In this document: positions 50,649-59,302 of the stretch, one piece after another
Layout: every line of letters begins with the position of its first letter
How positions within the stretch are numbered: position 1 is the stretch's first letter
Source: Rhodospirillaceae bacterium UBA6219
Lineage (GTDB): Bacteria; Pseudomonadota; Alphaproteobacteria; Rhodospirillales; Magnetospirillaceae
DNA length: 64,000 nucleotides
Reading direction: 5' to 3'
Assembly (NCBI GenBank): GCA_002435715.1
Contig: DISD01000031.1
Coordinates: forward strand, 32,917-96,916
Made by a program: the position numbers and the translations under genes
The notes under the pieces: model-generated
Seen by the model: only the letters and a program-made list of their open reading frames with translations
Told to the model about the DNA's origin: nothing
The model's database searches: none

Positions 50649-51818
50649 TCACGGACCTCCCCGAATTCGGGCGGCTGCCAGCATCCGCCGCAGCCCATCC
50701 GCACCAGCGGCCTCGACGGCCTCGAGCAGGGCTATTCGCAAGCCGGTGCGCACGACGGCCCGCCATTGCTCGCGGTCCAAGCGTGCGATCTCCGTGTCAG
50801 GGCAGAGTTCAGGGGTGGCGAGTATCTCCTCGTCGGAGCGTTCCTCGACGCCAGCACGGTTCTTGAGGCCGCGCGACCAAACGAGTTGTCGGCGGCCACG
50901 AAATGCTGCCGCATACTCCAACCATCGGGCAGTGGCGTCCTCGTCACTGAATAGGTCATCCGGGATCAGGCCACCGGCGATCCCCAGGAGTTGCCACGGC
51001 GAGCGCCCCTTGGTCGCCTTTTCGCCCGATAGGGCAAGCTCTTCAGCTGCACCCCACTTTGCCAGATAGTCCCCGGCCTGGGCCGCTCCTCGCAGGTCAA
51101 AGCCGTGGTCATTGCAGGTCAACCCCTCAGCTTGGAGGGCCTTTTCCCACGAAGTGCGCAGACCGCTGAACAGCCGAAGCGCCTGGGCTTCGTCCGCAAC
51201 ATCTACCAGCAGTATTGTGTGCGTGTGGACATGCCAACCGTTCTTGCCGCACGGCGTCTCGGTAGCCGTCACATGCCCAACAAGGACGGACCGGAGGGCA
51301 CGCCAGTTTCGGGACTGGTGGAATCGCTTCTTCGCCGCCCGAAGTCCGGCAAGGAGCCAACGCAGGGGCATATCCCGATGGTGCTGCACCGTGAGGGTCA
51401 GCATCAACGGGACGTATCCCCCATCTTTTGCCCAGGCGAGAAGCCGGCGCAGTTCGTCGCGGCGGGCCAGGGCTATGGTCTGATAACAAATCGGGCAGAC
51501 CCACAAGGCCCCGCACGTTTGCAGTCCGATGATCTGAGCGCGACCATCAGTCAAATGTATGGATACCGCTGATCCAGTTGGCGTTCGGCGGCAGTGATGG
51601 ACGCGCTCGCCCGGCAACAATTTAGCCGCCACGTCCTGCAACGCATGTCGTTGTCGCCGCCTCTCTTGAGGGCGACCGTCAACCGATTTCGCAGGAGTAC
51701 CAAGCTTGCCGTCCTGGCGCTTGACCTCGATCCGCTCGCCATGTGATGTGTTTGCGAGGGCGCAACATGCGTGCGCACCAGCATGCGCGGCCGTCGCCGC
51801 ACCCGTAGCCGTCGTCAT
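50649..51818 (-). CDS. Rolling-circle replication initiator (Rep, HUH)
   Basis: 389 residues. A Cys pair CGALWVCPICYQ near residue 105 is followed by motif I LMLTLTVQH, HUH motif GWHVHTHTILLV and the catalytic Tyr motif AGDYLAKWGAA, as in plasmid Rep proteins of the pUB110/pC194 type. Nicks a double-strand origin, so the excised circle could replicate by rolling circle. ATG 51818 is chosen (TTG 51827 possible); neither has a strong binding site. Confidence 0.85.
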   Translation of the reverse strand: MTTATGAATAAHAGAHACCALANTSHGERIEVKRQDGKLGTPAKSVDGRPQERRRQRHALQDVAAKLLPGERVHHCRRTPTGSAVSIHLTDGRAQIIGLQTCGALWVCPICYQTIALARRDELRRLLAWAKDGGYVPLMLTLTVQHHRDMPLRWLLAGLRAAKKRFHQSRNWRALRSVLVGHVTATETPCGKNGWHVHTHTILLVDVADEAQALRLFSGLRTSWEKALQAEGLTCNDHGFDLRGAAQAGDYLAKWGAAEELALSGEKATKGRSPWQLLGIAGGLIPDDLFSDEDATARWLEYAAAFRGRRQLVWSRGLKNRAGVEERSDEEILATPELCPDTEIARLDREQWRAVVRTGLRIALLEAVEAAGADGLRRMLAAARIRGGP

Positions 51819-51841
51819 CTGCTGCAACCAGATGAATCGGC

Positions 51842-52069
51842 TTAGCGGGTTTCGGCGGCGGTCGCCGCTTTACGCGGACGGCCACGACGGCGACCGGGGG
51901 CAACCTTGGCGTTGAGGTAGGTTTCGACGTCAATGGCGCGGATGATGACCTTTCGGCCTTCGCGGATAACCGGCAGCTTGCGGTCGCGAATCAGGTTGTC
52001 CACCACGCGCTGAGACAGTGGATAGTAAAGCGGAACTTGTAGACGTGGGATGTACGGAGGGATCGACAC
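51842..52069 (-). CDS. Excisionase-like helix-turn-helix protein
   Basis: 75 residues: PLYYPLSQRVVDNLIRDRKLPVIREGRKVIIRAIDVETYLNA is a MerR/HTH_17 domain, followed by a basic tail with GRRRGRPRK (AT-hook-like). GTG start. Likely directionality factor or regulator, first gene of the minus-strand operon. Confidence 0.75.
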   Translation of the reverse strand: MSIPPYIPRLQVPLYYPLSQRVVDNLIRDRKLPVIREGRKVIIRAIDVETYLNAKVAPGRRRGRPRKAATAAETR

Positions 52070-52315
52070 GGCGGAGCCTCATCTGTGGGAGATGATGCCC
52101 GACTTCGCCGTTCGTATCGGGACCGGTCGTTACCGCCGACCGACGTGGGTGCGCACTCGCCGCACCCTGCTACACCGACCCTTTTTAGTGCTCGCCGGTT
52201 CGCACCTCCTCGCAGCCATCGGCCCGAGGAGAAAGTTCGGGTCACCATGAGGTGACAGCCCTGTAACCAAAGCCGAGAACACGCTCTCACAGGTGGTGTG
52301 CGTTGTCAACGCGCC

Positions 52316-52333
52316 TTGGACCAATTTGGACCA
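52316..52333 (+). repeat. Arm-site repeat, right end of island B
   Basis: Exact copy of the 18 bp at 44517-44534, in the same orientation. It lies in the 370-bp gene-free stretch 52070-52439, which otherwise contains promoter sequence for the excisionase-like gene and no supported gene. Confidence 0.6.
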
Positions 52334-52439
52334 CGCAATTTGCAGCGTGGCGCAGTTCCACGCAGCACCATGCAGTATCAAGCCATTGACTTAACGATAT
52401 AAAATGAAAATGAGCATATTCTTGAATGGGTCCTGAACC

Positions 52440-52486
52440 GCTTCCCAAGCTTACGACGATGGTTCGATTCCCTTCACCCGCTCCAA
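52440..52486 (+). repeat. attR of island B / attL of region C
   Basis: 46 of 47 bases identical to the tRNA-Gly 3' part; the G at 33778 is a T at 52460, which breaks the T-stem. Confidence 0.88.
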
Positions 52487-52513
52487 GCACTTAGCTGATT
52501 TCGCGTCCCTTTC

Positions 52514-52531
52514 TTGGGACAAAATGGGACA
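52514..52531 (+). repeat. Arm-site-like repeat of region C
   Basis: TTGGGACAAAATGGGACA has the same 10-bp-period architecture and the same distance from the att copy as the island B arm sites, with a different half-site (TGGGACA). Confidence 0.5.
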
Positions 52532-52640
52532 GAAGCCGTAAGACGGCGTGTCCCGAAAAATCGCCGAAAACCGAAATTTACCCTCCGGACGTGCTCGTCG
52601 AAGCGCGCCAGTATCCGCCTCGCCGAACGCGAGGAGAAAC

Positions 52641-53771
52641 ATGGCGACGATCGAAGACCGTGGAGATTTCCAGTACCGGGTCAAGATCCGGCGGAAGGGC
52701 GTGAGCCGGACGAGGACGTTCGAGACTTATAAGGAGGCCGAGGAATGGGCGCTCCGAATGGAGGGCAAGATCGTCGGTCGGGACTACGTCGACGATCGCA
52801 GGACCCGGGACACCAGCCTTGAACAGGCACTGCTGTGGTACTTGGACCAAATCGCCCCCGTTGATCGGGCCACGGGGAAGCGGAAGTGCAGGACCCAGCA
52901 CATCAAGAACAAGGTGAGCCAAGCGAAATACTGGCTCGCCGACAACGGGACGAACGGCGGGTTCCGGACATGGTCACTGGCGTCCATCCTTCCTTGGGAC
53001 CTCCTGGAATGGCGCCGCGACGTCCTCGACGAGGACAACGCTGAGCACGGCGACGCAAGCGGCCCTGACGCCATCTGCTCCCCGCAGACCGCCGCCCATC
53101 GACTAAATCTCATCAGCTGTCTTTACAACGCTTGGAGGCTCGCGTTCCCCGGCACCGTGACCAACCCCGTGATCGAAGGCGTTCGTCCCTCGATCGGCAA
53201 CGGACGCAACCGCCGCCTGATGACCCTTGAGGACAGCGACGTCGATGAGGAACCGCTCCTCTACGAGGCGGCGGCCAAGTCGTCGAGGCCATGGCTGAAG
53301 CCGGCCGTCGTTCTCGCCATCGAGACATGCATGCGCCAGGCAGAGCTCGCCGGGCTGGAATGGAACAGGGTTCGGCTTGAAGGAGATTCCCCCTACGCGT
53401 TCCTCGAACGCACGAAGAACGACCGCTCGCGCAGCGTGCCCCTCTCCACCAGGGCCGTGGCCGCCTTCCGCGAGCTGCTGCCTCCGGGCGGCGTGAAGCC
53501 CAAGTCGGGGAAGGTCTTCCCTGTCGAGACGCCGAGGGCCTTCGGCCATGCCTTCCGGGACGCCGTCAAAGAAAAGGAATTTCCCGATCTCCGGTGGCAC
53601 GACCTACGTCACGAGGCGATCTCAAGGCTTTTCGAGCGTACCGACCTCCCCACGCGGTCGCGCTCCCTTGAGGATCGAGATCGAGGATCGCCGTCGGCAC
53701 CCCGCCGGCTGCGAAAGTTCCCGCCAACGCCGTGGCCAAAGTGGATTTCCCGCAACCGCCTTTGCGGTTGA
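52641..53771 (+). pseudogene. Tyrosine integrase, 3'-truncated
   Basis: Start ATG 52641 with GAGGAG upstream. Closely parallels the island B integrase up to DLRWHDLRHEAISRLFERTDL (about base 53649), including the catalytic Arg (ETCMRQAELAGLEW) and HDLRH. After that the frame runs about 40 codons through unrelated sequence that is antisense to a parA fragment, so the GH box and the nucleophilic Tyr are missing. The protein cannot recombine DNA on its own. Confidence 0.88.
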
Positions 53772-53790
53772 TCACCGCCAATACCGGCAT
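53650..53790 (-). pseudogene. parA 5' fragment
   Basis: About 47 codons of a ParA/Soj-type partition ATPase: MPVLAVINRKGGCGKSTLAT (deviant Walker A) through ILDLDPQGSATAW. Coding similarity stops where antisense integrase sequence begins, so the rest of parA has been lost at the same junction. Confidence 0.85.
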
Positions 53791-53948
53791 TCATGCCTCC
53801 ATGGATCCATGTCTTCATGGTTGCAGGCCGTGTCCGTCGGCGTCAGCTCCTAAAGCTTTGGTTTTGGCCGTCTTCCCGGCCTTGACGCCTTCCTGAGGGT
53901 CCCGGCAGCATCCTGGCTTCGTTGACAATCCAATAGGATGGGGACGTC

Positions 53949-54782
53949 ATGGCGGGCAGGGTGACGACGTTCGCTCAGATCAAGGCCCAATCCGCTGCGG
54001 AGGAGGCTCTCAAACTCGTGCGGGAGCGTGGTGGTTGGATCGTCGGACCCGGCGGACGGGTCCGCGGCTACGAGGCGGACGGCATCCTAGTGGAACTCCA
54101 CACACCGTTCGCCGGCACCGCCAAGATGGGCCGCACCTACCGCTACCAAGCTGCTCTGGACGGTCGTCATTTGCCTGACGGAGCCGCAACCCTGGTGGTG
54201 CGGGACGAGTGGGAAAGCCCGGCTTTGGTCGCGTTGCTGGACGAGCAGATGCGGGTCGCAGGCGTGGCCCGTTACCGTGAGGGTGATTGGGTCCATGAGG
54301 TGTCCGCGAAGCTGACGGGCGTCCCCACCTTCGTGCTTCGGGACGACGCCGACGACCTCGCTGCGGCGATCGGCACGGTCAATCTCGTGGCGTCCCACCT
54401 GTGGCCCGCCGCGTCGCGGGCGGTTTTCCTTGGCGTGGTGATGGCGACCAGGGCGTTGTGGTCGCACTCCACCCTGCTGCCCCTGGTCTTGGCCGAGGTC
54501 GCCCCGCAAGGATTGGAAGTCGATGTCGGCCCCGAGACCTCCTTGGCCCGCGTGTGCGTCAAGGGGTTCCGGGTGCTGCGGCCGAAGGCGTTCGAGGCCC
54601 GCCTGCGTGACCTGTTCGCCGGCTGGCATGTGTATCGGGGAGATGGTGTCCCCGAAGTGGCTGCCGAGCTTGGGGAAGGTCGAGAGTGGCTGGATGCCGA
54701 GATGCGTCGGTTGGGGATCGGCGATCTCGAAGACCTTGATATCCGCGTGGCTCTGGCGGCTCCCATGGGGGCAGATGCCTGA
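53949..54782 (+). CDS. Hypothetical protein
   Basis: 277 residues, no family recognised. Soluble, without signal peptide or membrane segments. The N-terminal 100 residues include GGWIVGPGGRVRGYEADGILVELHTPF, the middle has a hydrophobic helix SHLWPAASRAVFLGVVMATRALW, and the C-terminus is acidic. GGGGAC just upstream of the ATG. Lies alone between the integrase remnant and the ImmA-like remnant. Confidence 0.6.
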   Translation: MAGRVTTFAQIKAQSAAEEALKLVRERGGWIVGPGGRVRGYEADGILVELHTPFAGTAKMGRTYRYQAALDGRHLPDGAATLVVRDEWESPALVALLDEQMRVAGVARYREGDWVHEVSAKLTGVPTFVLRDDADDLAAAIGTVNLVASHLWPAASRAVFLGVVMATRALWSHSTLLPLVLAEVAPQGLEVDVGPETSLARVCVKGFRVLRPKAFEARLRDLFAGWHVYRGDGVPEVAAELGEGREWLDAEMRRLGIGDLEDLDIRVALAAPMGADA

Positions 54783-54971
54783 AACAGTGGGAAGGAACAG
54801 GCATGATGTGAATACACGGCCACGAAAGCTTCGGCTACATGTCGGCTCCATACAGGATGGTCTGTCACTCGGGGGTGAGCCCCTGGCGAGTCCAATCCGG
54901 ATTTAGGTGAAGTGTCTGTTCCTGGAGCTTTATGTTGGTGAAGACCTGGACCGAATGCGAGTTTGAAAGGA

Positions 54972-55394
54972 TCAACTTCGTGTTCGGTGACGGACAGTCC
55001 CACCTTTATCTTCCAAAGCGTCTTCGATCTGAGCCTCGTCCTGCCACCACACCATGGTGAGTATGGTGTCCCGTCCGATCCGAAACGTCTGTTCCATCAC
55101 TTCGAACCGATCGGCGTTCCATCGATTGATCCAAGCATCCGCCCCAACTTTGACCACCCTGGTCCGGTCTTTCCTGCCTTCCCAGACATCCATGGCATAA
55201 GAGTCCTGATCCAAATCCTGGCGAGGGAAGAAGGCTTTGGGGACGTCGGGGTGGGGGCGGAACCAGGGCTTCTTCCCGTGCCTGTGGCAGATCAGCATTG
55301 CGGGCGCCGGCCCCGTCTCCACGAGCCTGATGGCGGCGGCGGTCAGGCTAACGCCGAATGCCTTGGCAAGCTCGTCGGCTGAATCCAGTGTCAT
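54972..55394 (-). pseudogene. ImmA/IrrE-like metallopeptidase, C-terminal fragment
   Basis: About 140 codons resembling the C-terminal half of ImmA/IrrE-type proteins: DSADELAKAFGVSLTAAAIRLVE, then MLICHRHGKKPWFRPHPDVPKAFFP. The HEXXH zinc-binding part that should precede it is absent; sequence beyond about 55413 belongs to the divergent plus-strand gene. Most likely a remnant after rearrangement; an intact short protein starting at ATG 55394 cannot be excluded. Confidence 0.55.
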
Positions 55395-55494
55395 CCTGCC
55401 GAGCCGGTCGACGAGGGGGCGGAACCCCGAGCCGCGCCCGGTCGCCACGCCCGAGGAAATCGAAATCCGACGGCGCGAAAAGGCGGCAAAGCGG

Positions 55495-56382
55495 GTGGCC
55501 GACGGCAAGAAGCCGTTCGTCCCCTCCCCTAAACAGGAGGAGCGCTACCGGCTTCAGCGGGAAAACACGATCGAGTTCAACCGCTCGCTCGAACTGCTGA
55601 AGTCGCCGGCAGGAGGCTATTCCGCTTGGACCGGACTCGCCCTTTCCGAGCCGAACTTCATCCCCCTGGCCAAGCTGAGTGATCCCGCTGCGGCGCTCGT
55701 GCAGATCAGGGCGGTGGTGGCGGCCGACCGGCGTATTGCCTTCCGCGTCCATCTCGGCGTCCCCGGGGCGGTCTCGGCCTTCCTGGCCGCTGCCACCGGC
55801 CTCGACCATCCCGGCCGCGGCATCCTGATCCTCGACGCCGGCTATATCCGCGACAGCGTGTCTGGCGCCCGTGACCGCGTCGTCAACGCCCTCGCCGAGA
55901 TCAGGAAACACCTTTCTCCGCCGATGTTCGGCGGCATGGTCAAGGTCTGCATGGCCGGCAGTTTCCCCAGCTCGCTGACCAACCTGCCGGGCCGCCTGCG
56001 CATTCAGGAACGCGATCTGTTCGACTTGGTCCGGGCCGGCTGGGACGTCCAGTACGGCGACCACGCGTCCGTTCAGCGTCGTTCGGGGATGGAAGCGGCG
56101 TCGGGCTGGTTCCCGCATGTCGATGTCGCCCACCTTCGGGAGTGGCACTTCGACCGGTCCGGAAAGAAGTCCAACAGCGTGGGCTACGTGGACGCCGCGA
56201 AGGCCGTGAAGGGCGACGTCGGGGTCTGGGGTGGCCGGTCCACGTCCTGGGGCACCGATATGGTGGAACGGGCATCGCGCGGGTTGCTGAACGATGGCAA
56301 GGGACTCAAGCTGACCACACCCGGCCCTTGGGTCGGCGTGAGAGTCAGCCAGCACCTGACGCATCAGGCGTTCCACCCGTGA
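55495..56382 (+). CDS. Beta-family-like protein, start uncertain
   Basis: About 295 residues from GTG 55495; the frame is open from 55237 but the early part is antisense to the ImmA-like fragment. Features LSEPNFIPLAKLSD, ILILDAGYIRDS, AGSFPSSLTNLPGRLRIQERDLFDLV and VQYGDHASV resemble the phage-related beta/sce7725 family, and the convergent neighbour is an sce7726-type protein, its usual partner. The N-terminus may be lost to the same rearrangement that cut the ImmA-like gene. Confidence 0.5.
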   Translation: MADGKKPFVPSPKQEERYRLQRENTIEFNRSLELLKSPAGGYSAWTGLALSEPNFIPLAKLSDPAAALVQIRAVVAADRRIAFRVHLGVPGAVSAFLAAATGLDHPGRGILILDAGYIRDSVSGARDRVVNALAEIRKHLSPPMFGGMVKVCMAGSFPSSLTNLPGRLRIQERDLFDLVRAGWDVQYGDHASVQRRSGMEAASGWFPHVDVAHLREWHFDRSGKKSNSVGYVDAAKAVKGDVGVWGGRSTSWGTDMVERASRGLLNDGKGLKLTTPGPWVGVRVSQHLTHQAFHP

Positions 56383-57028
56383 GGGCCGGAAGCAGTCCCG
56401 AGCTGAGCCCTCCTCCCGTGGCCGAAGCGCCGAAGGCCGTGCCGCTGATGCGTGCCTCGATCAGAATCCTGATCTTGAGCATGCGGCGGACGCCTTCGGC
56501 GACCGCGGTGACAGACACACATTTTTCGACCCGGTCGGCAAGGGCATTCCAAGGCGCAGAGCGCCATCCCCGGTCCAATCCGTGCCCAGAGAGCAGGCTG
56601 ACCAGTTCATCCCGCTCCAAGAGACCGATGTAGCCCCGCGCCGACGGGTTGGGATTGAGCTTGCCCTGGCGAATTCGCCTCACGCGGACACCGCCGCGGG
56701 GGCCGATCGCCGCTTCGAACACCGACCACCAATCCGGTACGATATCAATCGCTTCCGCGATATGGCTGGGCGCAGCCACCAAGGTCATTCTGTCCATCGC
56801 TTTACTGTAGACCGACGCCTGTCGCGGCAGGCGGTCCAGCGTGTCCAACGAACTCTTGAGCTCGACCCCTTCTATCCTGCCATTGATCACCGCGAGATCG
56901 ACACGGGCGTCGCCGCGCGAAACCGGGAGCTCCTCCACGACGAACGCATCCTGCGTATCAAGATGGCGGCGCGCCAATTGTGCTTTTACTGCCGCCCGCA
57001 GAATTGAATCGTTGCTCGGTTTGGACAT
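56345..57028 (-). CDS. sce7726-family protein
   Basis: About 227 residues from ATG 57028 (ATG 57046 also possible). Core VVEELPVSRGDARVDLAVINGRIEGVELKSSLDTLDRLPRQASVYSKAMDRMTLV has the PD-(D/E)XK-like pattern (Asp and Glu-x-Lys) of sce7726 proteins, followed by VPDWWSVFEA. Role unknown; often in defence or phage-linked regions. Its 3' end overlaps the convergent beta-like gene by 38 bp. Confidence 0.7.
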   Translation of the reverse strand: MSKPSNDSILRAAVKAQLARRHLDTQDAFVVEELPVSRGDARVDLAVINGRIEGVELKSSLDTLDRLPRQASVYSKAMDRMTLVAAPSHIAEAIDIVPDWWSVFEAAIGPRGGVRVRRIRQGKLNPNPSARGYIGLLERDELVSLLSGHGLDRGWRSAPWNALADRVEKCVSVTAVAEGVRRMLKIRILIEARISGTAFGASATGGGLSSGLLPALTGGTPDASGAG

Positions 57029-57226
57029 AACGCCGAATTCCGCCATCAAACTGCACGCATGGAATCACGCTTCTGCTGAGTGGGGCAACCTCCGAGTCAC
57101 GCGAGACCGATTCGGCCGCCCCGCTGGAACCCATCCTGCATCGCCTGTCCCCACCATTTCGTGGAAAAATCGTCATCGATGGCAGTTTCTCTCTGGCTTC
57201 AAGTGCCCGTAAGAAGCGTCCCATGC

Positions 57227-57691
57227 TTAAGCAGGCAGTGGCACATGCGGAACCTGCCCTTCCGTCTGACTGGACTCCAAAAATCCCTTGAGATGTTTGC
57301 CCAGATCTTCCTGCGAAAGGCGTTCCCGCCCTGTCAGCGCGCATTCCCATACAACGAACACTCTCCACCCGGCATTCTTCAAGCCGGCCTGGGCGTCTTT
57401 GTCCCGTTCCGCGTTCCGCTTCAGTTTGACCTCCCAAAATTCGGGACGGGTGGCGGGCATGCGGGAATTCGGACAGCCGTGCAGGTGCCAGAAGCAGCCA
57501 TGCACGAAGACCACGGCCCGATGGCGGGGCAGCACAATATCGGGGCAGCCGGGAATATCCTTGCGATGCAGACGGAATCTGAACCCCATGGAATGCAGGC
57601 ACCGCCTGACCAGCATCTCCGGCTTGGTGTCCTTGCCCCGTATACGGGACATGTTGCGGGACCGCTGTTCCGGGGTGAGCCTGTCTGCCAT
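57227..57691 (-). CDS. vsr: Very short patch repair endonuclease
   Basis: 154 residues. Vsr features throughout: LTPEQRSRNMSRIRGKDTKPEMLVRR, GCPDIVLPRHRAVVFVHGCFWHLHGC, and EVKLKRNAERDKDAQAGLKNAGWRVFVVWEC. Nicks at T:G mismatches that arise from deamination of 5-methylcytosine, so it is the expected companion of the cytosine methyltransferase nearby. ATG 57691 overlaps the preceding stop (TGATG). Confidence 0.93.
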   Translation of the reverse strand: MADRLTPEQRSRNMSRIRGKDTKPEMLVRRCLHSMGFRFRLHRKDIPGCPDIVLPRHRAVVFVHGCFWHLHGCPNSRMPATRPEFWEVKLKRNAERDKDAQAGLKNAGWRVFVVWECALTGRERLSQEDLGKHLKGFLESSQTEGQVPHVPLPA

Positions 57692-59298
57692 CACAGGCCT
57701 CCGACGAAGGCTACGGCCTCCTCCAGGATGCGTCGGAGGACGCCCGCACCTGCGTCGGGAGGGAGCGAGAAGGCACCGATTCCGAACTCTGCCCGGTAAG
57801 CGGGGTGGAAGAATCTCGCAGGGCTGCCTGCCGCCTTCCAGTCACCCTTCGGGTCGATGCGCTGTGGCGACAGCAGGAAAGAACCCGCAAAAAGCGGGTG
57901 GGTTCCATCACTTCCGTACACAACGACCGCATCGCGGTAGGTGTGGGCCGAAGTCATCGCGTCGGCGACGCCCCCGTCCACGCGGTACTTGGCGTCCAAT
58001 GCCACGGATGCCGCCCGGCCTTCGACAGACAGCACGATGTCCGGGACCATGGTCCTGCTCGTGGAGCCGACGCCCGCCGCCTCCCGCCAGCATTCCCCGT
58101 AGCTCCGCTGGAAGGAGATGGTTATCCGTCCTGTCTTGGCCTCGACCCGCTCCCTGGCGATCTCCACATTTCCCGGAGAAATCCTGAACAGACGTGACAC
58201 GTCGACAAATCCACCGCCGATCGCCGAGGCTGTCCGGACAAGGCGGAGGTAGGTCCATAATTCGTAAAGCTCATGTGTGCGCGCCAGAGGCAGGTCCAGG
58301 AAGTCACCGAACACCGGAGCCACGCCGAGAAGCATTTCCTCGTGCAACCGCATGAATTCCCGGTATCGTGGCTCGTGGCGAAAGAGAGGAGTCGCCTCCG
58401 GCTTCGGCGCCGCGTCCCCGACCCCATCGAACAACGGCAGCGCCAGCAGCGAGGTCAGTGTCCGCGCAGCCGCCCTTATCCTCGCGGCGGCCCCGCTCTT
58501 TCTGCCTTCCGGCGGCGCGGCGGCAAGAAGGTCGGCGGCGTCGGAAAGCCACTGTCCCCAGTGGCGGAGGCAGGCTTTGACGGCCCGGTGCTCGGGGATG
58601 TCGAGGCTGGAACGGCGAACGGTCTTCCGGATTTTTGCCGGCAGATGTCCCCGCAGGGCGGCGGGGAGGACGGACGGATCGTTCATGTCGCGAATCAGGC
58701 GTGAGGTCGCCACTGACCGCGCGATCTCAGTGCCGGTGGCTGCCCTGGCGCGCCAGTACGGCAATGCCTCGGTCTCCGCGACCAGCGTCCGTCGCGGTGA
58801 AGCGTCGATGGCCCTGACCGTGTCAGCGATTCTTTCCGCCCGGGAACGCAGGTATTCCAGTCGGGCCAGCGGTGGCGGGCGGGTGCCCACGCCTTTGGAG
58901 AGGCCTGTTCTGTGCCCGCCGGCAGACAGGAGAGCGAGCGTGTCGGAAAGGATGTCCCCCACCATGCGGTCGAACGTCTCGCGGGTGGCCTTGCCGGCGG
59001 CGGGATCGGTGACGAACTCCATGCGGACTACCCGCCCGCGGACGCGGAGTTCCGCCTCGGCGATGCCTGCGTTGAAGCCCGGCGACCATAACCACCTTGC
59101 GGAATCCGGCGAGCGGGAGCGCAACGCCTGGAGACTCACGCCCTCGACGGTGAGTTCGGCCCTGTCGGCGCCGTCCGCGCCTCTCAGTTCCAGGACGTGG
59201 TCGCGGGCCTCCTGGACCATCCCCTCAGGGATGGATTCCGGCGATGGCCAGACCCGGTAGGAGCGGTCCGAGCCTGAAGGGGTCAGGTGGAACTCCAA
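57691..59298 (-). CDS. DUF2357 McrC/LlaJI-R2-like restriction subunit
   Basis: About 535 residues. N-terminal DUF2357-type region, C-terminal nuclease-like domain with VPDIVLSVEGRAASVALDAKYRV, an Asp...Asp-x-Lys pattern of PD-(D/E)XK enzymes. Preceded by its ATPase partner, it corresponds to the cleavage subunit of LlaJI/McrBC-like systems. No ATG near the N-terminus; TTG 59298, with GAGGTGA just upstream and five bases after the ATPase stop, is the best start. Confidence 0.75.
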   Translation of the reverse strand: MEFHLTPSGSDRSYRVWPSPESIPEGMVQEARDHVLELRGADGADRAELTVEGVSLQALRSRSPDSARWLWSPGFNAGIAEAELRVRGRVVRMEFVTDPAAGKATRETFDRMVGDILSDTLALLSAGGHRTGLSKGVGTRPPPLARLEYLRSRAERIADTVRAIDASPRRTLVAETEALPYWRARAATGTEIARSVATSRLIRDMNDPSVLPAALRGHLPAKIRKTVRRSSLDIPEHRAVKACLRHWGQWLSDAADLLAAAPPEGRKSGAAARIRAAARTLTSLLALPLFDGVGDAAPKPEATPLFRHEPRYREFMRLHEEMLLGVAPVFGDFLDLPLARTHELYELWTYLRLVRTASAIGGGFVDVSRLFRISPGNVEIARERVEAKTGRITISFQRSYGECWREAAGVGSTSRTMVPDIVLSVEGRAASVALDAKYRVDGGVADAMTSAHTYRDAVVVYGSDGTHPLFAGSFLLSPQRIDPKGDWKAAGSPARFFHPAYRAEFGIGAFSLPPDAGAGVLRRILEEAVAFVGGL

Positions 59299-59302
59299 AG
59301 GC

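Larger units (their letters stand above)
44421..52486 (+). mobile_element. Island B: integrative mobilizable element
   Basis: Bounded by tRNA-Gly 3' copies at 44421-44469 and 52440-52486 (one mismatch). Contains integrase, relaxase, MobC, oriT-like region, VirB6/TrbL-like protein, rolling-circle Rep and an excisionase-like HTH, but no coupling protein or other type IV secretion genes. It should be mobilizable by a helper rather than self-transmissible. Confidence 0.85.

Noticed and set aside
53566..53790. Intact ParA-like protein
   Set aside because: Only about 47 codons match ParA; the remainder is antisense integrase sequence.
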